DNA of 64,000 bases from Lasioglossum baleicum. Its lineage: Eukaryota; Arthropoda; Insecta; Hymenoptera; Halictidae. Position numbers and translations under genes: made by a program. Positions 1 to 12,300 of the stretch are shown in pieces. The notes under the pieces are model-generated. The model was not told the origin of the DNA, made no database searches, and saw only the letters and a list, made by a program, of their open reading frames with translations. The stretch covers positions 992,001 through 1,056,000 of the forward strand of contig NC_134941.1 of assembly GCF_051020765.1 (NCBI RefSeq), in the 5' to 3' direction. Position 1 is the first letter of the stretch, and every line of letters begins with the position of its first letter.

Positions 1-675
1 AGGCCAGTTTTATTAGCTCGCGCCCTAGATTGATCTTTTATCTAGCGATTGTGACTACGTAGGGGTCTCAAATGTGCATTAGCGAGACGAATAACGTCTG
101 GAACTGAACCCTTGCAATCCGCCTAGGCACACGTACACGCTTCCCGAGCGGTGAGTGTGTGAGTGCGCCGCGCGGTCCGGCTTTCACGCCTGCTTACAGA
201 GCCTCCCGAGCAGACATCATGCTGCCGAATAATGCAAATTACGCCTCGAAAAAGCAAAAGTAGGCCAGTTTTATTAGCTCGCGCCCTAGATTGATCTTTT
301 ATCTAGCGATTGTGACTACGTAGGGGTCTCAAATGTGCATTAGCGAGACGAATAACGTCTGGAACTGAACCCTTGCAATCCGCCTAGGCACACGTACACG
401 CTTCCCGAGCGGTGAGTGTGTGAGTGCGCCGCGCGGTCCGGCTTTCACGCCTGCTTACAGAGCCTCCCGAGCAGACATCATGCTGCCGAATAATGCAAAT
501 TACGCCTCGAAAAAGCAAAAGTAGGCCAGTTTTATTAGCTCGCGCCCTAGATTGATCTTTTATCTAGCGATTGTGACTACGTAGGGGTCTCAAATGTGCA
601 TTAGCGAGACGAATAACGTCTGGAACTGAACCCTTGCAATCCGCCTAGGCACACGTACACGCTTCCCGAGCGGTG
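1..675. repeat. 261-bp tandem repeat, about 2.6 copies
   Basis: Two full units (1-261, 262-522) and a partial third (523-675) look identical by eye, so the duplication is recent or an assembly duplicate. Each unit ends with the block TGCTGCCGAATAATGCAAAT and starts with AGGCCAGTTTTATTAGCTCG. The same sequence motifs form the arms of the palindrome near 14.65-14.88 kb, so the satellite appears to derive from a transposon end. No convincing ORF. Confidence 0.9.
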
Positions 676-1134
676 AGCTGTGCTACACACTCTCACTCGA
701 GCACACCAACGCAGCATCATCGTCAGCCGTATAGTGACTTCACGTTTGCGTATGAAGTCTGACTTACCGGCAACACTTCTCAACCCCCGGTTTATCGATA
801 CAGTGATTGAATTGCTTGGTGACCGAATGACAAGAACCAGACTTCAGCGCTCGTAGCGGAAAAATGCCGGAGTTGTAGTTTCAGAGAACCGTCCCTTCTG
901 AGTGTATGCTTCGGCCACCGACGTCGGTGCTTCGGCTCTAGACGAACGGTCGGTTTAAATACGTTTGTTTTAACATAATAAACGTTGCATCGACATTGTA
1001 TGTGTCCCCGACAGGGAGCGAGATTATCACCGTTTCTATAAGGATCCCAGTTCTCTCGATATTTAAGAAAATGTGTGTCTCTTGACAGTGGCAGCACTAT
1101 CGCGCCGCCCAATGCTTCTCGCGGCTCCGCTACA

Positions 1135-1330
1135 TGCTGCCGAATAATGCAAATTACGCCTCGAAAAAGCAAAAGTAGGCCACTTTTATTAGCTCGCTCC
1201 CTAGATTGATCTTTTATCTAGCGATTGTAACTACGTAGGGGCTCCAAATGTGCATTAGCGAGACGGATACCGTCTAGAGCCGGACCCATGCAATCTCGTG
1301 TACGTATACAGTGTCTAGCGGTGTGTGAGT
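1135..1330. repeat. Diverged copy of the 261-bp repeat
   Basis: Begins with the same TGCTGCCGAATAATGCAAAT block and continues through the TTTTATTAGCTCGC and ATCTTTTATCTAGCGATTG segments, with scattered substitutions against the units at 1-675. The stretch 676-1134 is unrelated CpG-rich sequence. 1331-1820 holds an AATAAA at about 1591 and nothing else I can name; it could be an eroded LTR tail, but I see no primer-binding site or partner LTR. Confidence 0.7.
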
Positions 1331-1937
1331 GTGCCACCACACTCTCGCTCGAGCCGGATCTACACCCTTAACAGTATCTCGTCGGTGGCGAGTGGCATAG
1401 CGAGTCGCCCCTCTTGAGATTCTTCGTTGCCGCCTAGAGCGCTTTCCCGCCTAGGCGCCATTAGCACTTCGTCTCTGACTCTTGGTACAGACACTGACAG
1501 ACACCACGTTGCTTTTCCTTAGCCGTTGCTAAGCGTACACGTATAGACTTCTTTGTACTTTGTAGGCAATTACATGCCTTAGTAACAGTGAATAAAGTTA
1601 TTGTTACTAATTATACATAGCAGCAGTGTTACTGATTCAATCGCAATCTTTCGGGCCAATAACGCGTCGTAGGTCGCCTTCCTTATCTGGTCACCATAGG
1701 GATTAAACCTACAAACTGCAAAAAAGAGCCACATCTCTAACGGTTGCCCAACGTAGGCCCAACGAAACGCCAACCGTAAATGCTACTAGGGTTAGTTTAG
1801 GTGTATTGTCATTTTGTATATACAGGGTGACAAGAAATAACGGAGTTAATCATTTCTTATTATAATTCTGTCAAATTGACGAATTTCGAAAAACCAAATA
1901 ATAACAACCATAACATGGACCTTTAGTATTCATGTAT

Positions 1938-2279
1938 TTAAGAAGTTTCGAAATGGCCACCCTTTGCGCCGATACAGAGGCTCAAGCGTGTCTTGAAATT
2001 TTCGGCAATGGGCCGCAGCTCTTCTGGCGTCATTCGGTACAGAGATTTTTTCAATGACTCCAAATTTTTATGGGGCCGAGCATAGGCCCTGGCCTCCAAA
2101 ATCGACCACACGCTGTAGCCTATCGGGTTGAGATTCAGTGAGTACGGCGGCCATTCCGCAGATGTGATGAAACCTGGAAAATGGGCTTTGCACCACTCCC
2201 GAGTCGTTTTCGCCCTGTGGGCCGGCGCGAAATCCTGCTGTAACGTCCATTCCGGATCGCCGAGGTGCGACTCGGCCAA
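1938..2279 (-). pseudogene. Mariner transposase C-terminal fragment (minus arm)
   Basis: The 113-codon frame shows the mariner/Tc1 block QQDFAPAHRAKTTREWC followed by WPPYSLNLNPIGYSVW, which corresponds to the second catalytic Asp region and the WPP-S-LNP motif before the third acidic residue. The expected final Asp (usually NPxDY) reads NPIGY, so the catalytic triad is broken even before counting the missing N-terminal DNA-binding domain. Confidence 0.8.
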
Positions 2280-2286
2280 CTCTATG

Positions 2287-2445
2287 AACTCCAGCGTTTG
2301 GTCGATTTTGGAGGCCAGGGCCTCTGCTCAGCCCCATAAAAGTTTCCAGTCGCTGAAAAAATCTCTGCGCCGGGTGTGGGACCGAATGACGCCAGAAGAG
2401 CTGCGGCCTATAGCCGAAAATTTCAAAACACGTTTGAGCCTCTGA
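2287..2445 (+). pseudogene. Mariner transposase C-terminal fragment (plus arm)
   Basis: Plus-strand duplicate of the last ~50 codons of the minus-arm gene: it shares the SVWSILEARA and MTPEELRPIAENFKTRLSL segments. It also has five codons (RRVWD) that the minus copy lacks, so the two arms were not made by one perfect inverted duplication of the present sequence. Confidence 0.75.
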
Positions 2446-2598
2446 ATCAGCTTAAAGGGTGGCCACTTCGAAACTTTTTAAATATATGAATACTAAAGGT
2501 CTATGTTATGGTTGTTATCATTTGGTTTTTCAAAATTCGTCGATTTGACAGAATTATAATAAGAAATGTTTAACTCCGTTGTTTCTTGTCACCCTGTA

Positions 2599-4289
2599 AT
2601 ACAAACTCTGCTTACGTGCTTTTATGTACTTTTTCGATCATTTCTTTTTTTAATAACGATTGACGATTAACTTCCTCAATCGATTGAATCAGTCTCCGAT
2701 TTTTCGACGATTTCTTTTTTAATCAACGATTGACGATTAACTTCATCAATCGATTGAATTAATCGTTGATTTTTCAATGATTACCTTTTTAATCGTACAC
2801 ATTAATCAATCAATCTTGATTAAAATTTTAGTCGATTAATGCCCAACTCTGCCCCATGTTCTCTCATTATTAAAAATAGGTTGCAGTTATTTATTATAGT
2901 CTAGATAAGAATTTAGTGTTCAAGAGTCGATTGTTCAAAACCCGTTGTCTTTTTTATAGGTGTCAATATATAATTTTTGTTACACTTTGTACTATTATTT
3001 CAAATGCAATTATTGTTGTTATTATTATTGTATGTTAATGACTCATGTAAAATAAAAAATTTCATATTTTTCTTTTTTAAACATTAACTAAATACAGTTA
3101 GTAAAAGTATTTCCATTAATTGACACTGCTCACATGTATGAAATTAGAGTTTTCTGAAACGTTTCTTAATTATTCAAAATACACAGTTGTTAATACTAGC
3201 TGTATGATTTTGTTTGGTTTTGATTGATGAGCTGTATTTTAACAAACATATTGCAGCACATAATTATTACTACTCATATATTTTGCATAATTTCGATGTA
3301 GGCCAATAAATGTTCAAAGAGAATTCGTAATTATGAAAATTCATTTATTGATTCATTTGTGATTATTTTGTGTTACGTCAATGTATTCAGTACTTAGACA
3401 CACGTACGTATCAAATAGAGTTTTAAAATTACACTGAGTTGGCAAGTTTAATTAAACTGACAATATAATGTGTTGTATTTCAATTTTGACAACGATCAAT
3501 TCGGTATTTTTGTTTCAATCCTCTCAGGTTTGTAAACCCAAGATTAACTGTTCTGATAGCCTGGACTAGGACAAGAGCCAGCCAAGCTGATGCGTATGAA
3601 TATGTATGATATGAATCCGATTATTTTTTATTTGAAAAATGTGTCCGGCGTTAATGTGTCGTGTTGACTCGTTATTTTTCGGAACTGATATAAATTGTAA
3701 ATTTGTTACCTCATCATTCATTAATCTCGTGTATTTTCACACTGTGTATCACTTCCAATAAACGTTATCGACAGAATATTTTGTATCAACTACAGTTAAA
3801 TATAATATTTCAAGTACTATGCCTATTAGACATGTGGTCCATAAATCATTGTGGTTAATTATTTGCCATGTATTATTTACACACGTTTACATATAAAAAA
3901 ATCACAAGACATTTTCAAAGAAAAGACAATGTAAACTCCATCGTTTTTCTCAATTCTTTTCATTTTTATATCTTAAAATGTCCATTCTTTGTTTGTTTCT
4001 TAAATTTTCGGTTCCATAAGTAGATCTTTCGTGCACTTCACTTTACGTTGTGTTTTACTTTGGTTACTGCTTTTTCCATTACTTTTCGATTTAACTTCTG
4101 CCATATCTTCTTATTTTATCTATGATACTCTTTTTATCTAGAATGGTATCCTACCCATTTAAATAGTTATTTACGTCAGTGTGCCCAGATAACACGCTTT
4201 TCCGCGCATGCGCGGCGTTTTTCAGCCTCAGTAAAGTACGCTCCGCGAGGAAATATGGCACCTTGAGCGCCATGCCAAATGTTAAGAAG
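2599..4289. other. AT-rich intergenic DNA with a short 70-bp repeat
   Basis: Two diverged units with a 70-bp spacing (2631-2700, 2701-2770) share the block AACGATTGACGATTAACTTC. The rest is AT-rich with no long frame, splice-bounded exon or terminal repeat that I can recognise. Confidence 0.6.
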
Positions 4290-4434
4290 TTGATATGAAC
4301 TGATTATGAAAAACGAATGAATGACAAGTGTATTTATATAAATATTCGTATATACATATGAAATATATTGAAATATAATATATATACAAATACACTTGTC
4401 ATTCATTCGTTTTTTCATAATCAGTTCATATCAA
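4290..4434. repeat. Palindromic MITE-like element, 145 bp
   Basis: Arms of about 45 bp (TTGATATGAACTGATTATGA at the left, its complement at the right end) flank an AT-rich loop of short direct and inverted words. It directly abuts the TGTCCC-type element that follows. No coding potential. Confidence 0.75.
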
Positions 4435-5052
4435 TTTGGGTGTCCCAAAATTCGTGAAAATCCCGAAAGGGGGTGATTCCTGAGACCATTCTAAGAGACA
4501 TTTTCCTTTGCACCAATGTCAATTGCGGCTTTGTTTAGGAGTTATTAACGAAAAACGCGGACCAATCAGAGCGCGCCCTGGCCCGCCGCGCCGGCAAGCG
4601 AGTGTCGGTGGTACGCCGTGACATCGCAACAAAAAGAGTTTCTCGATAATGTGAGTCCACTCCGATTTCGATGAGCTTTGGATACGTTGTCAAGACCATG
4701 ATTCTGAACAACATTTCTGTTTAGACTTTTTGGCGATCGGCTTTAGTTTACGAGATAATCGTAAAAAAAAGAGAAGAAGCAGAAACTGATTAAATTAAAA
4801 ACTCACGTATTCAGCCGTAAATCCATTTGCTGCTTCGAAATGTGTGTCACTGGGTCACTCGGTGACGAACTGCACAGATGTCTTCAGGTATACGGCAGTA
4901 CCGAAAGCCAAGGGACGTACGCACGGCCAGGTCGACGAACTGCACAGCCGGTGGTAGAAGGCCTAAGGCCTAAGGGATGCGCGGTCAAGTCGACGATCCA
5001 GAATTTCACTTTCGAATCGATAAATAATTCGTATGTTTATTTCACACAGATG

Positions 5053-6626
5053 CACAGTGGTCCCAAAGCCCGAAAACGTGGACAAAACCTAAAAAATGAA
5101 CTTTCAGCTAGGTAAGTTTTAATTGTGGGGTTGGCTACTCTAAGAGTATGTCTACTTGGAGGTAAACGGCAAAAAGGTCGCATTTTTATACCTAACCCAC
5201 AGTCGCAGTCCGAACTTCGGTTTCATTAGACAGTGCCTTCGTACTCTTCCAAGTCTCGGTGCGAGTTCTAACTGTACAGTGCGTAAATTGTATTGGAACG
5301 TATCGATTTTAAGTGTGCATTATGGATGCTGTTTGTGGAGGTAAGTTGCATAGTTTTTAGTGCAAAATATTTATTATTAACTGATAACTATGTATGGAGA
5401 AGAAAGGGTAAAAGTGAAGGCATAAATTTTAAAGATTGGGGTAAAAGTTGAGTCTCGTCCACCCTCGTTCGCTGAAACTTGTTCGAGCTTCTAGTTTATA
5501 CTATTATGTTGCAATTTTAAAAAAAATTAACTGCCCCCCTCTGCCCGGTTTTTCGTATCACTGTTTTTTGTAATGCAGAGTAGGTATTTTGTGAGCTTTC
5601 GTTGCATTTCTTCTCAAACTGTGAGAGATATCCACCAAGTTTTTCTGTAAAATTTAAACAGTTTTTGAAGGATTATGCTTAGAACGTATGGAGGACACAG
5701 ATTGCCAGTTTTTTTTATAAACAATCGTACAATATATCTGAAATTTTTTTATATTTTTCGAAGACAAACGCTGTTTTTAGACGTAAAGTAACGTGAATGC
5801 TTCTTTGGGAATTTCCAGAAGCAATTGCATTGCTACAGACACCGGAAGTAAATAACGGAATAGAAGAGACGGAACCAGATGCCGATTCTGAGTAGATGTT
5901 CAAAATGTTATCCTGTTATATTATATCGTAATTTATATTATATTGTAATTTATATTCTATTATATTATTATATTATATTGATATTATATTATATACTATG
6001 TATTAAAAACTAAGTTATCTTTTTTTTTAATTAATTTGATTTATAATGACTATGTTTAAAATCTTGATAAACAATTTTTGAGAAGAACGAATAAATTTGT
6101 GCCGCCATATTGGATCCGCCATTTTGTTTTTTGTAATTTTAAGTTCAGATTCGTAACCAGCAACCCCAAAAACGGGTCAATACCAATTTTCAAGCAGATC
6201 CAATAATTTTTTAATGTATATGTCCGCCATATTGGATCCGCCATTTTGGTTTTTTTATTTTTAAGTTCAGATTCGTAATCAGCAACCCCAAAAACGGGTT
6301 AATACCAATTTTCAAGCAGATCCAATAATTTTTTAATGTATATGTCCGCCATATTGGATCCGCCATTTTGTTTTTTTAATTTTAAGTTCAGATTCGTAAT
6401 CAGCAACCCCAAAAACCGGTTAATACCAATTTTCAGGCAGATCCAATAATTTATTAATGTATATGTCCGCCATATTGGATCCGCCATTTTGTTTTTTTAA
6501 ATTTTAAGTTTAGATTCGTAATCAGCAACCCCAAAAACGGGTTAATACCAATTTTCAAGCAGATCCAATAATTTTTTAATACGATTTGAGGTTTTGTCCA
6601 CGTTTTCGGGCTTTGGGACCACTGTG
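5053..6626 (+). mobile_element. Transib family 1, internally deleted copy
   Basis: Both termini are the family-1 inverted repeat CACAGTGGTCCCAAAGCCCG (left start 5053, complement ending 6626). After the left terminus the sequence follows the 5' leader and first coding exon of the full copy at 52778-56694, with a GTAAGT donor near 5341. It then jumps near 5.82 kb to the last ~25 codons of the transposase (EAIALLQTPEVNN then a stop near 5895) and its 3' subterminal repeats. About 2.3 kb of coding sequence is missing, so it is non-autonomous. Right flank is CGGCG; left flank is AGATG, so the left side was rearranged. Confidence 0.85.
6090..6590. repeat. Transib family 1 subterminal tandem repeats
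   Basis: Four units of about 120 bp, each containing the pair CCGCCATATTGGATCCGCCA and a block reading AGCAACCCCAAAAACGGGTT. The same units occur inside the full copy (52826-53190) and at the window end (63662-64000), so they are a constant of the family and probably a transposase- or host-factor-binding region. Confidence 0.85.
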
Positions 6627-6631
6627 CGGCG

Positions 6632-7800
6632 CACAGTGGTGCCAAATGGCCAAAAAGCGGAAAAAATCTATAAAAACCAAACCATCCAACAAATTTGCTT
6701 GAAAATTTGTGGAAAGCATGCCACAGGTACAACAGTTATGTGGCAAGAAAATAAATATTTATTTATTTATTAATTAATTTATTTTTTCATTAAAAATTTT
6801 TTTTACTTGTTTTACTGTTCTCCAATTTTGATGAAATTTAAATATGTTATAGATTTCAACATTTTGAACAACTTTTTCCTTTTCCAATATAGGGGGGTCG
6901 CTTTTAGTTTTCGAGATATTCGCATTTTCGTATGCAGGAACTGACCAGGAGCCGTAAGAGCTGTGTACATACTACATACATATGTGTACATACCAAGATT
7001 TTCACCACTTTTAACCACTTATACCTCGTGTGTATGTTAATCAATTTCGATGAAATTTTCAGTATATATATAACTAAGATAGATCTACTAAACGTATATT
7101 TTAAATTTACTATACGGGGACAAATAAAAAAAATTTTTAAACTGCCTTTTTTTTACGTAATTGCTATTCTTTCAAAAAAAATTTTGCACGTTATTTAGTA
7201 AACAACTGTATTTAATTGATCACAAAAAATCAGATCGTTTGGTAAAAGTTTAGAAAAGTTATTCCGTTTTAAAGAGCGTACACGGATACATGCGTCTGAC
7301 TATAGTTAGCAGGAGTTCGCAGGAGTTCGCAGCCAAAACCTGGTTGGATATGTACTTTAAAGTGTGTTGCATGATTTGCAACAAGTTTTATCTTGGCGCT
7401 TTTTGGCGCAAACAAGTTATGTCAAATTAAACTTTAATTCTACTATTCAAAATAGCTCTTTTTCAATTTGTGTTTTAGATAAATAAATGACACTTACATT
7501 AATTAAAGCTACGTTAAATAAATCATCTATTATAAACACAATCAAATTATAATATTGTTCAAGTGTTATAATGTTTTAGATTCTTGTGGCTGCGTTTATA
7601 CGTAGACGCATTTATAAGCCAAAATCGCAGGTTTCGTTTTTCCAAACTTTCATGTCATATTATTCCTAGAAATAAGTGATACTTATAAAAAATTTGTATT
7701 GGTTTAAATACTCCAACTATATAGTAAACGAAATTGCAATGAAAAATCTATGTACCTAACATTCGAAAAATTGATTTTTTTCCCTGCTCGCACCACTGTG
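6632..7800. mobile_element. Transib family 2, non-autonomous, CGGCG duplication
   Basis: Starts CACAGTGGTGCCAAATGGCC and ends with the complement of CACAGTGGTGCGAGC, giving a short matched terminus of about 11 bp. Target duplication CGGCG is visible at 6627-6631 and 7801-7805. Only five bases separate it from the previous Transib. The inside is AT-rich with no transposase-like frame. A second copy of its left end lies at 26233. Confidence 0.8.
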
Positions 7801-7810
7801 CGGCGCGGCG

Positions 7811-8631
7811 CACAGTCAAAGTCCTCATATCGATTTTTAACGAATGCACAATGTTTCTTAAATGTCTATTACATTCGAAAACGATAATATTAATTAAAGC
7901 TATTAAAAACTCTCATTACAATAAACATTCAAAGATCAAACTTTTTCAGATACGATTTATCACCGAAAAAATTCCTTGTCTTCATAATGATGTCCTGGAA
8001 AACCTACTGAAGATTAAGTGACCAATTTTTTTTTATATGAAGAATGTGTATCTATGTTGAGAACGCACCAGGCACTAAACAGCATTGTTCATAATTTATT
8101 ATAAAAAAAAATATTTAATCAACTAAGGAAAATTGTCGAAGTTTTTCACCTTTGACAAGGGATAAGTTAAAATGTCCGGGGATGTCCATGTTCTGACAAA
8201 GTGGAACATTTTCGGCAAGATCTCCTCTAAAAGATCGTGCAAAATTTAGTTCCAGTATAATCCATTATCCGAAGTTATGATAGTTTAAAGCGTCGCGTGA
8301 CACGCGCACAGTGGTGAGTTCGATCGAAATCGTGGCAAAATTATTCATTATTCACACGAGTTTTCAGACATTTCCGGTGGTGTGACAAAAAAATGTTTCC
8401 TACAAAAAGTAATCAGTACACAGTCTTTTACAAATATCAATACAAACAATTTCCAAAAAAAATTTTTTTTCAATAAAAAATTGTGGTCACCTTCATTATT
8501 TATTTATAACTATATATTTTTTATTCAATAATGTTATAGCTGACGGCAAGACGAATCCAACGACCTATTTATGTATTGAAATAATGGTGAAATAGGCATG
8601 AACAGCTAGAACGTCGATTTTACCCACTGTG
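7811..8631. mobile_element. Third Transib-like element in the chain
   Basis: Left edge CACAGTCAAAG after CGGCG (7806-7810), right edge complement of CACAGTGGGTAAAATC before CGGCG (8632-8636). Terminal match is only the heptamer-like CACAGT(G/C), so the family is uncertain. Another CACAGTGGTGAG terminus occurs at 8307, so this segment may be two elements. No coding potential seen. Confidence 0.55.
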
Positions 8632-8803
8632 CGGCGCGGCGCGGCGCGGCGGCCCAGGGCGCGCTCTGATTGGTCCGTGTTTTTCGTTAATAACTCCTAA
8701 ACAAAGCCGCAGTTGACATTGGTGCAAAGGAAAATGTCTCTTAGAATGGTCTCAGGAACCTCCCATTTCCGGGACTTACACTTAGTTTGGGACACCCTGT
8801 ATA

Positions 8804-9082
8804 CATATGTATAAGTACTACACAATCTAACTCTTTCTTTAGCAATACCATAAGGTATCCTTATGAAGTACCACAACATATAAATGGAAATACTAAAAGA
8901 TGTCCAATGTATAATGTACCGACAAGTATGAATAATGTTGGAAATATTGTCAGACAGAAAAGTACCATAAACTGTCCAATGTATGATTTGCCAAGTACAA
9001 ATGATGTTAGGCCTACTGTAAACCAGGAAAATACCATAAGTTGTCCAAAGTATAATTTAAGCATTTATTTTCTTTCTTAATA
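8804..9082 (+). CDS. Unidentified exon-like frame with repeated CP(M/K)Y motifs
   Basis: After the foldback terminus there is an acceptor-like CTTTCTTTAG, then an open frame of about 75 codons ending in TAA near 9080. It holds degenerate repeats of about 24 residues, each with the core CPMYNVP, CPMYDLP or CPKYNL and an N/S-T-I/K lead. I do not recognise the family. It could be one exon of a host gene with an internally repeated protein, or a remnant. It lies on the opposite strand to the XPF pseudogene next to it. Confidence 0.35.
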
Positions 9083-9109
9083 TGTTTAACAAGTTGTGAA
9101 AATAATATC

Positions 9110-9230
9110 AGATGATTGCATAAGTTCGTGCCCGATATGTATAGTCACCATTCTTTTCTACAATTAGAAAAGAATAGTGTCTATATAATTTTTTTTACTG
9201 AAAATCGGGCACGAATTTATGCAATCATCT
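9110..9230. repeat. 121-bp hairpin MITE
   Basis: Ends AGATGATTGCATAAGTTCGT and its complement, with a second inner inverted pair around ATTCTTTTCTA/TAGAAAAGAAT. It is a compact near-perfect palindrome, typical of a non-autonomous Tc1/mariner-like element; target duplication is unclear. Confidence 0.8.
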
Positions 9231-9368
9231 AATATATAATAGTATTTTAAAATTCTGCTAATGCGTTTACTGTTTTAAATTACAACCACTCATTTTTGTC
9301 GTAAAAGCATAAAATCCGCTGTCTAATTATTTTGCGCGAGTTGTTCACTCGAATATAAAAGTATATAC

Positions 9369-12300
9369 TTTTGTAAGTTTGCTAAGATGGTCTAGCGATT
9401 GTCCTTTACTCAAAATTGAATACAAATTTTTAGTGGTCACTCCCGGTAGTTGCGCGATAAAATCGTGAATGTACGAATTAAATTTGTCTGTATCTATCTG
9501 CTTGTTTTCTTCAACTCCGACCTGGGAAGTTGTAATCGAGTTTGGTTGGGGTCTTCCTTGCTGCAATATTTTATGGAACATTAACAAACGCGATAAAATA
9601 TGTTTATTATGTTTTATGGGATGTTTGCTTTATTACCTTCAACTCTTCGAACAATTGAGCTGTTGCGTGAGGTCCTGGCGACCATATATACCCAGACGGC
9701 ACACCGGCTCGATTTCAGCCGGGCATCTGTGCACAAAATGGCGCGATTTTCACCTGCCGGGGGCTCGAGCCCAGGGCCTGCCGGCCGGGCTAGGATTCAG
9801 CCGATTTGGAAGATTGCAAGGGTGCGGGATTCGCGTTCTCATTGCGTGATAATACAAACACGGGTTTTTTCAGTAGTCAAAAACGCCAGATAAAGGTCAA
9901 TCTAGGCAACAATCGCCCTCAAAGGTCTTATTTATTAACTTATTATACTTTTGTCGGTAACAAGGGAGACTGCTACGCATTTGCAAAGTACTGCCACATT
10001 GATGCGACCCGCCCTGTGTCGCGCATGCGCGAGAAAAGTTGGGCTCAATCGAAGCACTGATTGGCCACATTAGTGTGATACCGTGCTGCCCTCTCAAAAA
10101 CAGGCTGAATCCCAGCCCGGCCGGCAGGCCCTGGGCTCGAGCCCCCGGCAGGTGAAAATCGCGCCATTTTGTGCACAGGGGCCCGGCTAAATCGGCCTGT
10201 CTTGGTCTCAACGCTGCTCCAAGCATTGTGTTTGCCCGTAACCTGTCGGGCAGGGCTCTGCTAGCTGGGTCCGGCATTAGGCTCGGTCAGACTGTGCTGT
10301 CTGGGTAAGTTCCAATCGTGGAAAATGTACAGTCGACAGTTGCAATTTCGAAGTTATCGCCATGTTTTGTACATCTAAACTGGCGTGATAGTGTCCCTGT
10401 AATTAGATAATTCATTTTTTCAAATGAGGTAACAATAGAATAGAAAAACCTTCTTTACAATACCTACTACTGGCTATTCTAATAATATTTCTTATCTGTA
10501 AAATGCAGAAATCAATCTACCTGGAAACAGAATGCTTTGTTCGGATCAAACTCAATTAAAAGCATCGGTTGGGCATAATGTCTTGTCATGGAAACAGCCT
10601 GATTGTATAATCTGCCGCTGATTAATGAACCAATTAAATCAGAAATACTTTTCCTTTCCACGCATATTTCCGGCGACAAAATATAATCGCCAAACTAGAA
10701 ATTGAAAATGAGATTTAAGTTCAATAATATATTCACCCCTTGCTGTATCCTTTTCTTTCAATTTATATTTTTCGTATGGCTACATTTATTTTAAGGCGTA
10801 ACAGTCATATTTGTTAAACTTTCTCTAAAACCTTCACACGAGTGTGACTCATTAAAATTCTCGATATACATACCAGCAATGTTATAGGTTCAACTTTTAT
10901 CCCCCTCGTATAAAGTATCGCAGGAAGTTCACTTCTGAATTCCCTTATATCAATTATCACAGTGTTGGTAACTTCAGACGGAGCAGATAATCCACCTTTC
11001 CGTGTATTCTCTTCAGTATTCGCATCTGTTTGCACTGAAAGATTGAAACAATCTCCAGTTTTACCATCTTGGTCTTCCGGTACAACCATTATCTAAAATC
11101 GGGCGAAAACAGAATATATTAATGCACAAACAAACAAAGTAATATACAATAAGTATAACATTACCTTTTTGACATTGATCAATTTGTCGAATGCTTCCTT
11201 TTCTCGGCGCAACGATGTGAGATATTCTTGTTCTTCCACAGCACACACACCTCCGTAGATTAAAAAATACACTTTCAAATCCATCGATGGATTATTATTT
11301 TGGTAAACCTACAGAATATTACTTATTCAGACGTGTAACTTTGTTTAGAAAGTAACAAAATCTTTTCTTTTATACATACTTCGATTTGCCGCACAGCAGA
11401 AATGTCACCTACATACATGATAATATTTCGTGGCGTATGTTCTTCTAAAGCACGCTGCAAAGACATTGGATCATCGTTCTTTTTCAAAGACTGTATTAAA
11501 ACAATGGGTGCGTCCGCTGTCCTGTTGGTTAAATCTAATTCTCCGATCTGTTGAAATATTACGTTACATAACGATCTAACAATGTAAAATACATTACTCG
11601 ATTTCCAGAAAACAATGTAGTGAAATATTACTTGCGAGCATTCTTCAAATAAAGTTTGATGACCGTCCCTTTCTTCCGCTGAATCCGTTGACTATACCTT
11701 TGGAAACTTTTTGACTTAACGTTAACATGTAAGTTCTCGCTCGTTCTCGTCTGTATCGTTGTTAGCGTTCTCTTCCGATGTGGATACTTTCTCAGCAGTT
11801 TTTTCTCTGTTTGTAATAATTATAATGTATAATTATAATAATTAGACTGCGGATCTTTATTTATTCCAGAACTACAAGACTATATACTCTACCACTGAAA
11901 ATAAGATTCTACATGATTCTACTTTCTTAAAATTTGCCTACAAAAATGAAAAATTGCATAACCGTCCGCAGTTTAATAATTAGACTGCAGATCTTTATGC
12001 ATTTATGGCTGAATTTTGTAGAATTTTGATTTGGTTTAGATCTCCAAAGGCTGTTCCGATTAAAAATAGGATTTTATTTCATTCCGCTTTCTTACAATTG
12101 GAAAATGCTTATTATTACCTTGTATTTTGCATTTCCTTCTGGGAAAGTTTCTTCATTGACTCGTATAGCAAATACTCGTTAGGACCCATGATTAAGTAAT
12201 TTTTTAATTGGCGGCATGTATTACGATCGTGTACCACAACAAGAATTTTCTCACCATTTTCGTTGTCTTTTCTCGTTTCAATTTGATTTTGAATTTCCAA

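Larger units (their letters stand above)
1821..2598. mobile_element. Mariner-like element rearranged into a head-to-head foldback
   Basis: Both ends carry the same roughly 180-bp terminal sequence in inverted orientation, starting TACAGGGTGACAAGAAAT and ending with its complement GTCACCCTGTA, with TA at each edge as expected for Tc1/mariner. Both arms contain the 3' part of one transposase gene, so the element consists of two 3' ends joined at about 2.28 kb and has no 5' half. It cannot be autonomous. Confidence 0.85.
4435..8803. mobile_element. Foldback element (TACAGGGTGTCCCAAA ends) hosting a Transib chain
   Basis: The arms 4435-4596 and about 8640-8803 are inverted copies: both contain the segments TTTCCTTTGCACCAATGTCA and AATCAGAGCGCGCCCT (or complements). 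The right edge reads GGGACACCCTGTA, a typical TA-target MITE terminus; the left edge has lost its TACAGGG. The GC-rich centre (GCCGCGCCG-type) supplied CGGCG targets for the Transib elements between the arms. A further single arm fragment lies at 47780-47859. Confidence 0.65.

Noticed and set aside
4840..5115. 91-codon plus-strand frame
   Set aside because: Runs into the Transib terminal repeat; no domain or splice support.
12005..12199. Plus-strand frame over the XPF region
   Set aside because: Shadow of the minus-strand XPF exon at 12119-12390.
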